Assembly: GCA_035249985.1 (NCBI GenBank)
Contig: DATFFP010000039.1
Location: 38,282-102,281, forward strand
Length of the DNA stretch: 64,000 nt
Source: JAICNG01 sp035249985
Lineage (GTDB): Bacteria; Gemmatimonadota; Gemmatimonadetes; Gemmatimonadales; Gemmatimonadaceae
Direction: 5' to 3'
In this document: positions 56,296-64,000 of the stretch, piece by piece
How positions within the stretch are numbered: position 1 is the first letter of the stretch
Layout: each line of letters opens with the position of its first letter
The notes under the pieces: generated by a model
The model's database searches: none
Seen by the model: the letters and a program-made list of their open reading frames with translations, nothing else
What the model was told of the DNA's origin: nothing
Translations under genes and position numbers: made by a program

Positions 56296-57693
56296 ATGGT
56301 AACGGAACCTACGAAGGTGCCGCTCGACCAGCCACAGCTCCACCGCCGGTTCAGTCTCCTGCCCGCGACGGCGCTGAACATGACCAACATGCTCGGCGCG
56401 GGCCCGTTCATCACGATTCCGCTGCTGATGTCGGCGCTCGGCGGCCCCCAGGCCCTGCTGGGGTGGATCGTGGCGCTCGTGATCGTGGTCTGCGACGGGA
56501 TGGTGTGGAGCGAGCTGGGCGCAGCCATGCCCGGATCGGGCGGGTCGTTCCATTATCTGCGCGAGGCGTTCGGACCAGCGCGATTCGGCCGTTTGATGGC
56601 GTTCCTGTTCGTCTGGCAATTCCTGCTGAGCGGGCCGCTCGAGATCGCTTCCGGATACATCGGCTTTGCCTCGTACGCGACCTACCTGTGGAAGGGACTC
56701 ACGCCCGCGGAAGGGATTGCGCTCATCATCGCCGTGGGAATGGTCAACGTCGCTCTCTTATACCGTCGCATCCACTCGATCGCCAGGATTACCGTCTCGC
56801 TCTGGATCGGCACGCTGATCACCGTGCTGGCGGTAATCGTCACCGGCGCCATGAATTTCAACCCACGCGTCGCGTTCGACTTTCCGCCGGGTGCGTTCAA
56901 CTTCTCGTTGGGCTTCTTTCTCGGACTGGGCGCGGCGGCACGTGTCGGGATCTACGACTACCTCGGCTATTACGATGTGTGCTACATCGGCGACGAAGTG
57001 CGCAACCCTGGGCGCGTCATTCCGCGCTCGATTCTCATCAGCACCGCCGCCGTTGCAGCGATCTATATCGGCATCAACCTCTCGATCATCGGGGTGATAC
57101 CGTGGCGGGAGTTCGTGCCCGCCTCCAACCACCCGGAGTCGAATTTCATCGTCTCCGTTTTCATGGAAAAGATCTACGGGAGCCGCGTCGCGACGATCTT
57201 CACGCTACTGATTCTGTGGACGGCCTTCGGCTCGGTGTTCGCGTTGCTCCTGGGGTACTCGCGCATCCCCTTCGCCGCGGCACAGAGCGGCTACTTCTTC
57301 CGTCCGTTCGGCAAGCTGCATCCGACGAAGGACTTTCCGTACGTCTCACTGCTCGTGCTGGGAGCGATCTCGATCGTCGCCGGCTTCTTTTCGCTAGGCA
57401 CGGTGATCGATGCGCTGATCGTGACTCGCATCCTCGTGCAGTTCATGGGACAGGTCTTCGGATTGATCCTCCTGCGGCGACGCGCGCCCGACTTGCATCG
57501 CCCCTATCGCATGTGGCTCTATCCGCTCCCCGCCTTGGTGGCGCTGCTCGGTTGGCTATTCGTCTTTGCGACGACGCAGCTCCGAGTCATCGTTTTCGGT
57601 GTCGGCGTGCTCGGTTTGGGCTGCGTCGTCTTCCTGATCTGGTCGTGGAGGACGCAGCGGTGGCCGTTCGCTCCACAGGCAGCGGTGTCGTAG
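56296..57693 (+). CDS. APC superfamily amino acid permease
   Basis: The 465-residue product has about twelve membrane segments and APC motifs: LNMTNMLGAGPFITIPLL, WSELGAAMPGSGGSFHYLRE and DYLGYYDVCYIGDEVRNPGR. It resembles the plant PUT-like or YfnA-like subgroup. Substrate is not predictable. The start ATG follows a purine-rich GGTGAGGGGG. It is separated from the MATE gene by 121 bases with no feature. Confidence 0.85.
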   Translation: MVTEPTKVPLDQPQLHRRFSLLPATALNMTNMLGAGPFITIPLLMSALGGPQALLGWIVALVIVVCDGMVWSELGAAMPGSGGSFHYLREAFGPARFGRLMAFLFVWQFLLSGPLEIASGYIGFASYATYLWKGLTPAEGIALIIAVGMVNVALLYRRIHSIARITVSLWIGTLITVLAVIVTGAMNFNPRVAFDFPPGAFNFSLGFFLGLGAAARVGIYDYLGYYDVCYIGDEVRNPGRVIPRSILISTAAVAAIYIGINLSIIGVIPWREFVPASNHPESNFIVSVFMEKIYGSRVATIFTLLILWTAFGSVFALLLGYSRIPFAAAQSGYFFRPFGKLHPTKDFPYVSLLVLGAISIVAGFFSLGTVIDALIVTRILVQFMGQVFGLILLRRRAPDLHRPYRMWLYPLPALVALLGWLFVFATTQLRVIVFGVGVLGLGCVVFLIWSWRTQRWPFAPQAAVS

Positions 57694-57814
57694 CGACTGA
57701 CTCTGCGAACGGCAACCGCAACCTTTGCCGTAGTCGTCGCTGTACGTGAGGCATCCGCGTTCCGCAGTCCTCGTCGTGCCACGATCTTTTCTCGAGGGCA
57801 ACCAGATTCTCCGC

Positions 57815-59155
57815 ATGCAGGACCTCACGACGGGTCCCATCACGCACCATCTGCTGAAGGCCACGGGCTTCATGCTCGTGACCATGGTCTTTCAGACGCT
57901 CTATTTTCTGATCGATCTCTACTGGGTGGGGCGACTCGGCACCGAGGCGGTAGCCGGGGTGGGCATCGCCGGCAATCTCACCTTCGTCGTGCTCGCATTG
58001 ACGCAAATGCTCGGCGTGGGCACGACCGCAGTAGTCTCACACGCCACCGGCCGCCGGGATCACGAACAGGCGCTTCTCCTGTTCAACCAGTCGCAGGTGT
58101 TGGCGATGGTCACCGGCGTTGCGTTTCTGGTCGTCGGGATGGCGGTGCGATGGCCCTACGCACGAGCGATGAGCGCCGACGCGACTACGGCGGCGCTCGC
58201 CGCGGAGTACCTCCTGTGGTTCATCCCGGCGATGGCGCTTCAGTTCGCGCTCGTCGCGATGGGATCGGCGCTTCGCGCGGTCGGGAACTTCAAGCCGGGA
58301 ATGGTGGTCTCCAGCGCGACGGTGATCCTCAACATGATCCTGGCGCCCTTCCTCATTTTCGGCTGGGGCACGGGCCGGGCGCTTGGCGTCGCCGGCGCCG
58401 CGATCTCTTCGCTCATCGCCATCATCGTCGGCATCGTCTGGATGGCGACGTACTTCCTCCCCAAGAATGCGTACTTGCAATTCGAGCTCCGTGATGGGCG
58501 CCCGCGGCTCGCCCTGTGGAAGCGAATGCTGGCGATTGGGCTCCCGGCCGGCTTCGAGTTCGCCATCACCGCTGTCTACCTCGCGATCGTGTACGCGATC
58601 ACGCGCCCCTTCGGCGCAGCCGCGCAGGCGGGATTCGGCATCGGGATGCGAATCATCCAGGCCGGCTTCATGCCGGTCATCGCGCTCGGCTTTTCCGTCG
58701 CGCCGGTGGCAGGACAGAACTTCGGCGCGCGACACGGCCAGCGGGTGAAGAACACCTTCCGTGACGCGGCGTGGATGGCGGCGGCCGTCATGGTGCTCTT
58801 CGCCATCGCATGCCACATCGCCCCGCAGTCTATGGTGGGGGCGTTCTCGACGGATCCGGCGGTGATCGCCGTCGGTGCCGAGTATCTCCGCATCATCTCA
58901 TGGAACTTCGTCGCATCGGGATTGATCTTCGTCGCCTCGAGCATGTTTCAGGCGATGGGGAATACGGTCCCATCTCTCATCGCGTCCGGCGTGCGTATCG
59001 TGCTGCTATCGATTGTTGTCCTGATGCTTGCACGAATGCCCGGCTTTCAGCTGAGGTGGATCTGGTACCTCTCCGTCGCGACAGTGCTCGTGCAGCTCAC
59101 GCTGGCGATGTGGTTCCTGCGCCGTGAATTCAGTCGACGGCTTATTGACCCCTGA
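57815..59155 (+). CDS. MATE family efflux transporter
   Basis: The 446-residue product has twelve membrane segments in two homologous halves and MATE patterns: QTLYFLIDLYWVGRLGTEAV, VAGQNFGARHGQRV and FQAMGNTVPSLIASGVRI. It exports cationic or organic compounds with proton or sodium antiport. The start at 57815 (MQDLTTGPITHH) fits homologues; the frame extends to 57746 but adds no homology. Its stop codon forms the edge of nonamer element N. Confidence 0.9.
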   Translation: MQDLTTGPITHHLLKATGFMLVTMVFQTLYFLIDLYWVGRLGTEAVAGVGIAGNLTFVVLALTQMLGVGTTAVVSHATGRRDHEQALLLFNQSQVLAMVTGVAFLVVGMAVRWPYARAMSADATTAALAAEYLLWFIPAMALQFALVAMGSALRAVGNFKPGMVVSSATVILNMILAPFLIFGWGTGRALGVAGAAISSLIAIIVGIVWMATYFLPKNAYLQFELRDGRPRLALWKRMLAIGLPAGFEFAITAVYLAIVYAITRPFGAAAQAGFGIGMRIIQAGFMPVIALGFSVAPVAGQNFGARHGQRVKNTFRDAAWMAAAVMVLFAIACHIAPQSMVGAFSTDPAVIAVGAEYLRIISWNFVASGLIFVASSMFQAMGNTVPSLIASGVRIVLLSIVVLMLARMPGFQLRWIWYLSVATVLVQLTLAMWFLRREFSRRLIDP

Positions 59156-59240
59156 GGGTGTCCAGGATGTCGAGGTAGTCGAGGTGAGGCAACGACGTGC
59201 CGTCGATCACACGGACGACCTCGACACCCTCGATCACCTT
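59152..59240. repeat. Inverted nonamer repeat, GGNNGTCGA type (element N)
   Basis: Four nonamers (59156-59191; GGATGTCGA, GGTAGTCGA and variants) face three inverted nonamers (59212-59238; TCGACACCC, TCGATCACC). The loop contains a perfect 5-bp CGACG-TGC-CGTCG hairpin. The element begins at the MATE stop codon (59153-59155) and ends 4 bases before the stop codon of the convergent ABC permease gene (59245). The same nonamer type occurs in element K. Confidence 0.85.
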
Positions 59241-59244
59241 GCTG

Positions 59245-59958
59245 CTACGGCACATCCATGCGCCGCAGCCGCCGTACGGACGAGAGCAGGAAGCCTCCGA
59301 AGACCAGCATCGACATAATGATCGCGGCGGTCAGGCTCAGGTGATTCCCGTCGGCGAACCGGCGCGGATCCAGCCCATGCATCAACGCGATCGCGTAGTG
59401 CCGGATGCTCAGCAGGCGTACCCCCGACACGAACCCCGAGAAGAATCCTTCCCAGAGCACGATGTAGAGCAGGCCAAGGCCGATCGCCTGCGTCGAAACG
59501 AGTCCCAGCCACACGAACGCTGACGCGTACAGCGCGACGCCGACGAGCGCCGACACCGTGACCGCCACCGTCGCGGTCGTGTCGCCGAGGAAGGCGACGT
59601 GAGCCGTCAGGAACGCGCTCACCGCGATGAACGGCCCGGCGATCGTGATCGTGGCCAACAGCTTCGGCACTGCGATCTGCCACCGCGGAATCGGCGCCAG
59701 GGTCAAATTCGCCAGCGTCCGATCCTCGATCTCATTGGCGAACGCGGCGGCGGCGATCGCGAGCACCACCAGCGGAGCGATCGAGCCCGCCAGCATGGCG
59801 CCGAACACCACGGTTTCGAACTCCCCAACGCTCGGCGCGGTGTCGGAGCGCAGCATCATCACGGCGATCACCACCGGCATCGCCGCCAGCACGGTCATGA
59901 TCGCGAGACGCCACCGGCCCGTGAGCTGACGAAGCGTTAGGCTGTACACGGATCCCAT
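59245..59958 (-). CDS. ABC-2 type transporter permease
   Basis: The 237-residue product has six membrane segments and an ABC-2 permease layout with the coupling region NEIEDRTLANLTLAPIPRWQ. The start at 59958 (MGSVYSLTLRQLTG) lies one base after the stop of the ATPase gene. It forms the exporter with that ATPase. Cargo is unknown. Confidence 0.85.
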   Translation of the reverse strand: MGSVYSLTLRQLTGRWRLAIMTVLAAMPVVIAVMMLRSDTAPSVGEFETVVFGAMLAGSIAPLVVLAIAAAAFANEIEDRTLANLTLAPIPRWQIAVPKLLATITIAGPFIAVSAFLTAHVAFLGDTTATVAVTVSALVGVALYASAFVWLGLVSTQAIGLGLLYIVLWEGFFSGFVSGVRLLSIRHYAIALMHGLDPRRFADGNHLSLTAAIIMSMLVFGGFLLSSVRRLRRMDVP

Positions 59959-59959
59959 G

Positions 59960-60889
59960 TTACTGCTCCACCAGGTAGCCGAAGACACTTTCCAGTGAGT
60001 CGTCGAGAGGCTCCACGCGCCGCAGGCTGATCGCCGATGACTGTGCCAGTCGGGGGAGCTCGATCTGGAGATCGAGGACGTTCCGACTCAGAACGACGAC
60101 TGCGCCATCGGGATCCACGTGAACTGCATCGACGGAGCCGAGCCGAACCACTTCGGCCGCGAGTCGCCGGGGGGCGTCGCAGAGCACTCGCACGTGATAT
60201 GGACGCTGGTTGAGCGCGGCCCGGATGGCGCGGAACCCGCCGGAGGCGGCCAGTTTTCCGTTCACGATCAACAGCACCGTGTCCGCCACCTGCTCCACCT
60301 CTTCCAGAATGTGCGAGGAGAGCACGATCGTCCGCCCCTCTGCGGCGAGCTGCTCGAGCAGCCTCTTGAAGTGCACACGCTGTCTCGGGTCGGCGCCATT
60401 GAGCGGCTCGTCGAGGATGAGCACCTGCGGATCGTGCACCAGCGTCGCCGCGAGCCGCATCCGCTGTCGCATCCCCCGCGAATACGTGTCCATAGGCCGA
60501 TGCTGTGCCTCGGCCATGTCGACGAAGGCGATCGCGCGGTCCACCGCCGCCTCGAGATCGGCGACGCCTCGCAGGCGCCCCATCATCCGCACGAACTCAC
60601 GACCCTTCATGAATCCGTAGACGGTCTCGTGCTCCGACATCACCCCGACCTTTCGGTATAGCGGCGGGTTGTCGCGCACGGGCTCGCCGAACAGGGTGAC
60701 CGTCCCGCGCGAGGTCGCGGCAAGGCCGGTCATCATGCGGAGCAGCGTCGTCTTGCCGGCACCGTTAGGCCCGAGGAGTCCCGTGATGCCGGGCGCGACA
60801 TCGAAGGAGACGTCGCTCACCGCGACCACGCTTCCGAACCAGCGGGAGACCCCGTCCACCCGGATCACGGGATTTGGCAAGGTGATCAT
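59960..60889 (-). CDS. ABC transporter ATP-binding protein
   Basis: The 309-residue product has Walker A GPNGAGKTT, signature YSRGMRQRMRLAATL, Walker B VLILDEPLNGADP and the H-loop SSHILEEVEQVA. The C-terminal about 80 residues form the accessory domain common in CcmA/DrrA-type exporters. The start overlaps the stop of the upstream permease as ATGA. It is the second ATPase in a four-gene run of two similar ABC-2 exporters. Confidence 0.92.
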   Translation of the reverse strand: MITLPNPVIRVDGVSRWFGSVVAVSDVSFDVAPGITGLLGPNGAGKTTLLRMMTGLAATSRGTVTLFGEPVRDNPPLYRKVGVMSEHETVYGFMKGREFVRMMGRLRGVADLEAAVDRAIAFVDMAEAQHRPMDTYSRGMRQRMRLAATLVHDPQVLILDEPLNGADPRQRVHFKRLLEQLAAEGRTIVLSSHILEEVEQVADTVLLIVNGKLAASGGFRAIRAALNQRPYHVRVLCDAPRRLAAEVVRLGSVDAVHVDPDGAVVVLSRNVLDLQIELPRLAQSSAISLRRVEPLDDSLESVFGYLVEQ

Positions 60890-61830
60890 GGCGACAGCCT
60901 CCGATACCGCCACCAGAGGATGGTGGCCGGCACCAGCGTCCAGATGAAGTACCAGGCTACGAGTATCCTCGCCCCGAGCTCGCGCGCGGGCGCGTCCTCG
61001 GTGATCTCGCTGACGTCGCCAAAGATCACGTCGTTTACGTGCACGGGAATGTTCGTGAGGTTGAACATCGAGATCCACTGTCCGGCCGGGCCATCGACTT
61101 CCTGCGCCAGACCGACGGTGAACGGTGTCGTGATGATGAACAGCCCGACGAGAAACACCGATGCGTATGCCCGCCGCGTGGTAAACGACGCAATGAGCAA
61201 CGCCAGCGTGGTCAAGTACACCGCGATCGCGGCGGCCGATGCGAGAAACCTCGGGACGTCGAGCCAATGGTTGCGCAGATACGCCATCGGCACCGCGTCG
61301 CCCATCGAGAGTCCGAGAAAGAGGATCACCTGGGGGAGCAACGCCGCTGCCAGCATGACGACGAAGAACGCGCTCCACCGCGACATGATGTAGTCGGAGC
61401 CGGTGAGGGGCCGAACGAGATAGAGGCTGATCACGCGGTTGCGGCGGTCGGGGCACAGCAGCTCCGGCGCGACGACCGCTGCGAACACGAACAGGATGAT
61501 CGAGGCGATTCCGTAGAAATCGGAATGCGACGGAAGGTCTACTCGCTCAGCCGTTCCGGGGCCGCCCAGCCGTTCCGCCGCACCAGCGACGATCGCCATG
61601 ACGAGCGCGATCGCCGACACGACACCGATGAAGAACCAGGGGAGGACCTTGGCGCGCGCACCGCGACCGAAGCCGAGCGCGGTGCGAAACCCGTCCTTGA
61701 AGATCGCGAGCCTCGACCGCCCGCGACCTTCGCGCCGGCCCGTGTAGGGCTGGTATCCAATGTCGAAGACCGTGCCGGTGTTGCCCCCATGGGCGGACGG
61801 CTCGGTCAGGGCGATCGCGTCGGTCGTCAT
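60886..61830 (-). CDS. ABC-2 type transporter permease
   Basis: The 314-residue product has a soluble N-terminus (FDIGYQPYTGRREGRGRSRL) and six membrane segments, with the motif VVAPELLCPDRRNRVISLYL, LVRPLTGSDYIMSRW. The pattern YQPYxGRR is common in ABC-2 permeases of actinobacteria and Gemmatimonadota. It overlaps both neighbouring ATPase genes by 4 bases and probably pairs with the upstream ATPase. Confidence 0.85.
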   Translation of the reverse strand: MTTDAIALTEPSAHGGNTGTVFDIGYQPYTGRREGRGRSRLAIFKDGFRTALGFGRGARAKVLPWFFIGVVSAIALVMAIVAGAAERLGGPGTAERVDLPSHSDFYGIASIILFVFAAVVAPELLCPDRRNRVISLYLVRPLTGSDYIMSRWSAFFVVMLAAALLPQVILFLGLSMGDAVPMAYLRNHWLDVPRFLASAAAIAVYLTTLALLIASFTTRRAYASVFLVGLFIITTPFTVGLAQEVDGPAGQWISMFNLTNIPVHVNDVIFGDVSEITEDAPARELGARILVAWYFIWTLVPATILWWRYRRLSP

Positions 61831-62762
61831 GCAGCTCCGATAGCGTCAGCGGTTTCAGAATCGCGCTCGAACAGCTCGGTGAGCGCACGGCGGCGCGGGG
61901 CCATGCGGCGGAGCGGTGCCTGCGCTTCGACCAGGGCATCTCGGACATGGTCGTAGACGGACTCGTCAGGCCCCTCGATCGTTAGCCCGGTGTGGTCGAT
62001 GGTAACGACCACCCCCCGCTTCTCGAGCGCCGCGATGAGACCGTCGCGATTGCTGTCGACCTCGATGAAGACGGTCTCCGTCTCCTTCGTGAAGTGGCCG
62101 ACCTCGCCCGACTGCACGAGCCGCCCGCCCTGTAGCACGATGATGCGGTCGCACGTCCGCTCGATGTCCGCCATGAGATGCGAGGAGAAGAGGACGCTGA
62201 TACCGAACTCGCGGTGCGTCTTCCGGATGAGCGCCAGCATCTCCTCACGGCCAGCAGGGTCGAGTCCAGCGGTCGGTTCGTCGAGGAAGACGAATGCGGG
62301 GTCATGCACGAGTGCCTGGCCGAGCTTGACACGCTGCTTCATCCCGGTCGAGTAGCCGCCGATCGCGCGGTAGCGCTCCTCGAACAGACCGACGTGGCGC
62401 AACGTATCCGCCGCGCGCGTTCGCGCCATCGCCGGCGGCAGCCCACTGGTCTCCGCCATGTGCGTGAGAAACTCGGCCGCACTCACGTGAGTGGGCAGAC
62501 AGTCATGCTCGGGCATGTAGCCCACGCGCGCGCGCACCGCGACACTCTCCAACGCATTCTGGCCGAGGACGGTGGCCGAGCCGGACGTCGGCCGCGTCAG
62601 CCCGAGCAGGATCTTGATCGCGGTGCTCTTTCCGGCACCGTTCTCGCCGAGGATGCCGGTGATGCCGTCGGTAATCGTGAAGCTGACGTCATTCAGCGCG
62701 ACGACGTTCCCATAGTTCTTCGTCAGGCGCTCGACGGCGAGCAGCGCTTCTCCGGTCGCCAT
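61827..62762 (-). CDS. ABC transporter ATP-binding protein
   Basis: The 311-residue product has Walker A GENGAGKST, signature YSTGMKQRVKLGQAL, Walker B FVFLDEPTAGLDP and the H-loop SSHLMADIERT. The start at 62762 (MATGEALLAVERL) overlaps the Sel1 gene stop by one base (TGATG). The stop overlaps the permease start (ATGA). It belongs to the same four-gene exporter run; cargo is unknown. Confidence 0.92.
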   Translation of the reverse strand: MATGEALLAVERLTKNYGNVVALNDVSFTITDGITGILGENGAGKSTAIKILLGLTRPTSGSATVLGQNALESVAVRARVGYMPEHDCLPTHVSAAEFLTHMAETSGLPPAMARTRAADTLRHVGLFEERYRAIGGYSTGMKQRVKLGQALVHDPAFVFLDEPTAGLDPAGREEMLALIRKTHREFGISVLFSSHLMADIERTCDRIIVLQGGRLVQSGEVGHFTKETETVFIEVDSNRDGLIAALEKRGVVVTIDHTGLTIEGPDESVYDHVRDALVEAQAPLRRMAPRRRALTELFERDSETADAIGAA

Positions 62763-63697
62763 CAGGCCGCCTCCTTGGGCGTCTCGCATGCGTCGGTGTA
62801 GCCGTAGTCGCAAGCCCTGCGACGGAAGCGCTCTCCCTGCTTCGGCTGCCGGTACACGCCGGCGCCGCGATCATACATCGAGGCCAGCCTGGCGCAGGCT
62901 TCACCATGTCTGTCCTCACACGCTTCCCGGTATAGCTCGGCGGCCTGCGACAGATCCACCTCGACGCCGAGGCCGGCCTCGTACGCAGCCGCATATGCGA
63001 AGCACCCCTCGACCTCTCTGCCCTCGCACGCTTGCTCGAACAGCTTCGCCGCCGCAGAGTCATTCCTTGCGACGCCGTTCCCCGTCGCATGCAGACGACC
63101 GAGTCCGAGACAGCCGAGGGCGATCTCCGCACCACAGGATTGCTGGAAGAGCGTGGCAGCCCGGGTGAAGTCCTGTCCCACACCTTCGCCGGCGGCGTAT
63201 AGCGTTCCGAGATTGGCGCATCCTGCTACATCACCGCCATCGCACGCCTGCCGAAACAGCGCGGCCGCTCGCGCGACGTCCTTCGTGACGCCGGCGCCCC
63301 GCCGGTAGAGAACGCCGAGGCGGGTACAGCCATCCTCCGCGCCGCGCTCGCAACCGTGGCGGAAGAGGTTCGCCGCGCGAACAGAGTCTCGCTCGACACC
63401 CTGGCCACGCTGGTAGACAACGCCGAGGCTCGCGCATCCTTCGCCGACGCCGCCCTCACATGCGCGCTCGAATAGCGTGGCGGCGCGTTTGTCATCCCGG
63501 AGGACGTACTCTCCCTTCTGGAGCTTGACGGCGAGCTGGTTGCAAGCCGCGACGCTCCCCGCCTCGCACGAGGTGCGCAGCTGTTTCGCCTCGGCGTTTC
63601 CCCGGTGGCATCCGGAGAGCGCGGTGGCGGCCAGTGATGTAAGGATGAGAAGAGTGTACGGGCGTGGATGCACGTCCGGAGGGATTGGGGTTCCCAT
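62762..63697 (-). CDS. Sel1-repeat lipoprotein
   Basis: The 311-residue product has a lipoprotein signal (LTSLAATALSGCHRGN) and seven Sel1/TPR-like repeats of about 36 residues, each with LGxLYxxGxGVxxDxxRAA and paired cysteines (as in FERACEGGVGEGCASLGVVY), as in Hcp-type cysteine-rich Sel1 proteins. It is likely a periplasmic scaffold. It is the first gene of the operon with two ABC exporters, overlapping the first ATPase by one base, so it may assist export. Confidence 0.88.
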   Translation of the reverse strand: MGTPIPPDVHPRPYTLLILTSLAATALSGCHRGNAEAKQLRTSCEAGSVAACNQLAVKLQKGEYVLRDDKRAATLFERACEGGVGEGCASLGVVYQRGQGVERDSVRAANLFRHGCERGAEDGCTRLGVLYRRGAGVTKDVARAAALFRQACDGGDVAGCANLGTLYAAGEGVGQDFTRAATLFQQSCGAEIALGCLGLGRLHATGNGVARNDSAAAKLFEQACEGREVEGCFAYAAAYEAGLGVEVDLSQAAELYREACEDRHGEACARLASMYDRGAGVYRQPKQGERFRRRACDYGYTDACETPKEAA

Positions 63698-63940
63698 GAG
63701 CTGGAGCGCGGGAGGTACCTGCGAGGCGGCTGTCGCCCCAGGAGCGGTACGGGAGGGTCGCGCAAGAAGTTTCGATGCCCCGGGTCAGGCGAAGCTACTC
63801 GCGCTCACCTCGCGGGTTGCGTGCGCCGTGCTCCGGACGCACCATGTTCACAGGCCGCCGGTCTCGGACAGACGCCTAACAGGCCGGCCCTCTCGCACTG
63901 CACTGCGGTCAGAACACGCCAACCCTTTTCGATTTCCGAC
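63698..63940. other. Divergent intergenic region
   Basis: No gene is supported in these 243 bases. The region must hold the promoters of the Sel1/ABC operon and of the gene entering the right edge. CCTAACA occurs at 63875-63881. Confidence 0.4.
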
Positions 63941-64000
63941 ATGGCACGAAGACGCGCGCGCGACCTCGAGCGCACCTACTCGCCCCGCCAATTCGCCGCG
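63941..64000 (+). CDS. Partial gene at the right edge, possible amphi-Trp domain protein
   Basis: An ATG at 63941 opens a frame of 20 visible codons (MARRRARDLERTYSPRQFAA) that runs off the edge. The pattern of a basic start, an (I/L)ER(T/E)Y segment and (R/Q)EFAA resembles the beginning of amphi-Trp domain proteins. Only 20 residues can be seen, so the family is a guess. Confidence 0.4.
   Translation, partial: MARRRARDLERTYSPRQFAA

Overview
The window is GC-rich bacterial DNA with tightly packed genes, many start/stop overlaps (ATGA, TGATG), many lipoprotein signal peptides and outer-membrane proteins, so the organism is a diderm. The gene mix (DUF4142, DUF2934, DUF892 and DUF2383 ferritin-like proteins, WGxxGxxG-tail protein, PQQ alcohol dehydrogenase with a caa3 oxidase, cyanophycin genes, many secreted hydrolases) best fits a soil-type Gemmatimonadota. 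Acidobacteriota or a neighbouring phylum cannot be excluded, because no rRNA or other marker gene is present. I saw no tRNA, rRNA, CRISPR array, insertion sequence or prophage.

Layout. 1-9859 is almost all minus strand: bacilliredoxin, a GroES-like protein, an M24 peptidase, a membrane protein, an esterase coupled to an OsmC-family gene with an in-frame TGA at the catalytic cysteine (a probable selenoprotein), a RidA-family lipoprotein, an APC permease, signal peptidase I, a SWIB protein, and a cupredoxin/DUF4142 pair. 10048-11489 is an ECF sigma/anti-sigma pair. 11597-17705 holds endonuclease IV, DUF2071, a BNR-type lipoprotein, proline catabolism (pruA) and a diguanylate cyclase. 18015-23372 is a cyanophycin operon: cphA, a CphA-like paralogue without the ATP-grasp domain, cphB and a ferritin-like gene.

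23941-34264 is one leftward run of ten tightly packed genes: lanthanide-type PQQ alcohol dehydrogenase, XoxJ-like binding protein, cytochrome c, caa3 oxidase subunits II, I and III, a small membrane protein, CtaG fused to cytochrome c, a formate/nitrite channel and a YVTN propeller. It reads as a complete route from periplasmic alcohol oxidation to oxygen. 34429-47518 holds stress-type ferritin-like genes, PAP2, GNAT, MscL, an Omp85-like protein, an M20 peptidase, bactofilin, a beta-lactamase-fold protein and DinB proteins. 48539-51363 is a gluconate module (gntP, gntK and divergent gnd). 53587-55504 pairs an RsbQ-like hydrolase with a PAS histidine kinase. 55479-63697 holds a PIG-L deacetylase, an APC permease, a MATE exporter, two ABC transporters and a Sel1-repeat lipoprotein.

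The most unusual structure is a set of about 14 hairpin elements. Each is built of tandem 7-, 8- or 9-base units facing an inverted copy, and nearly every one begins or ends within a few bases of a stop codon. Sequences differ between families (GAATTC-type, GTCAGGG-type, CACAGAGG-type, GAGGACCCT-type and others), but architecture and placement are shared. One element encodes the signal peptide of the XoxJ-like protein, and another provides the ribosome binding site of the selenoprotein gene.
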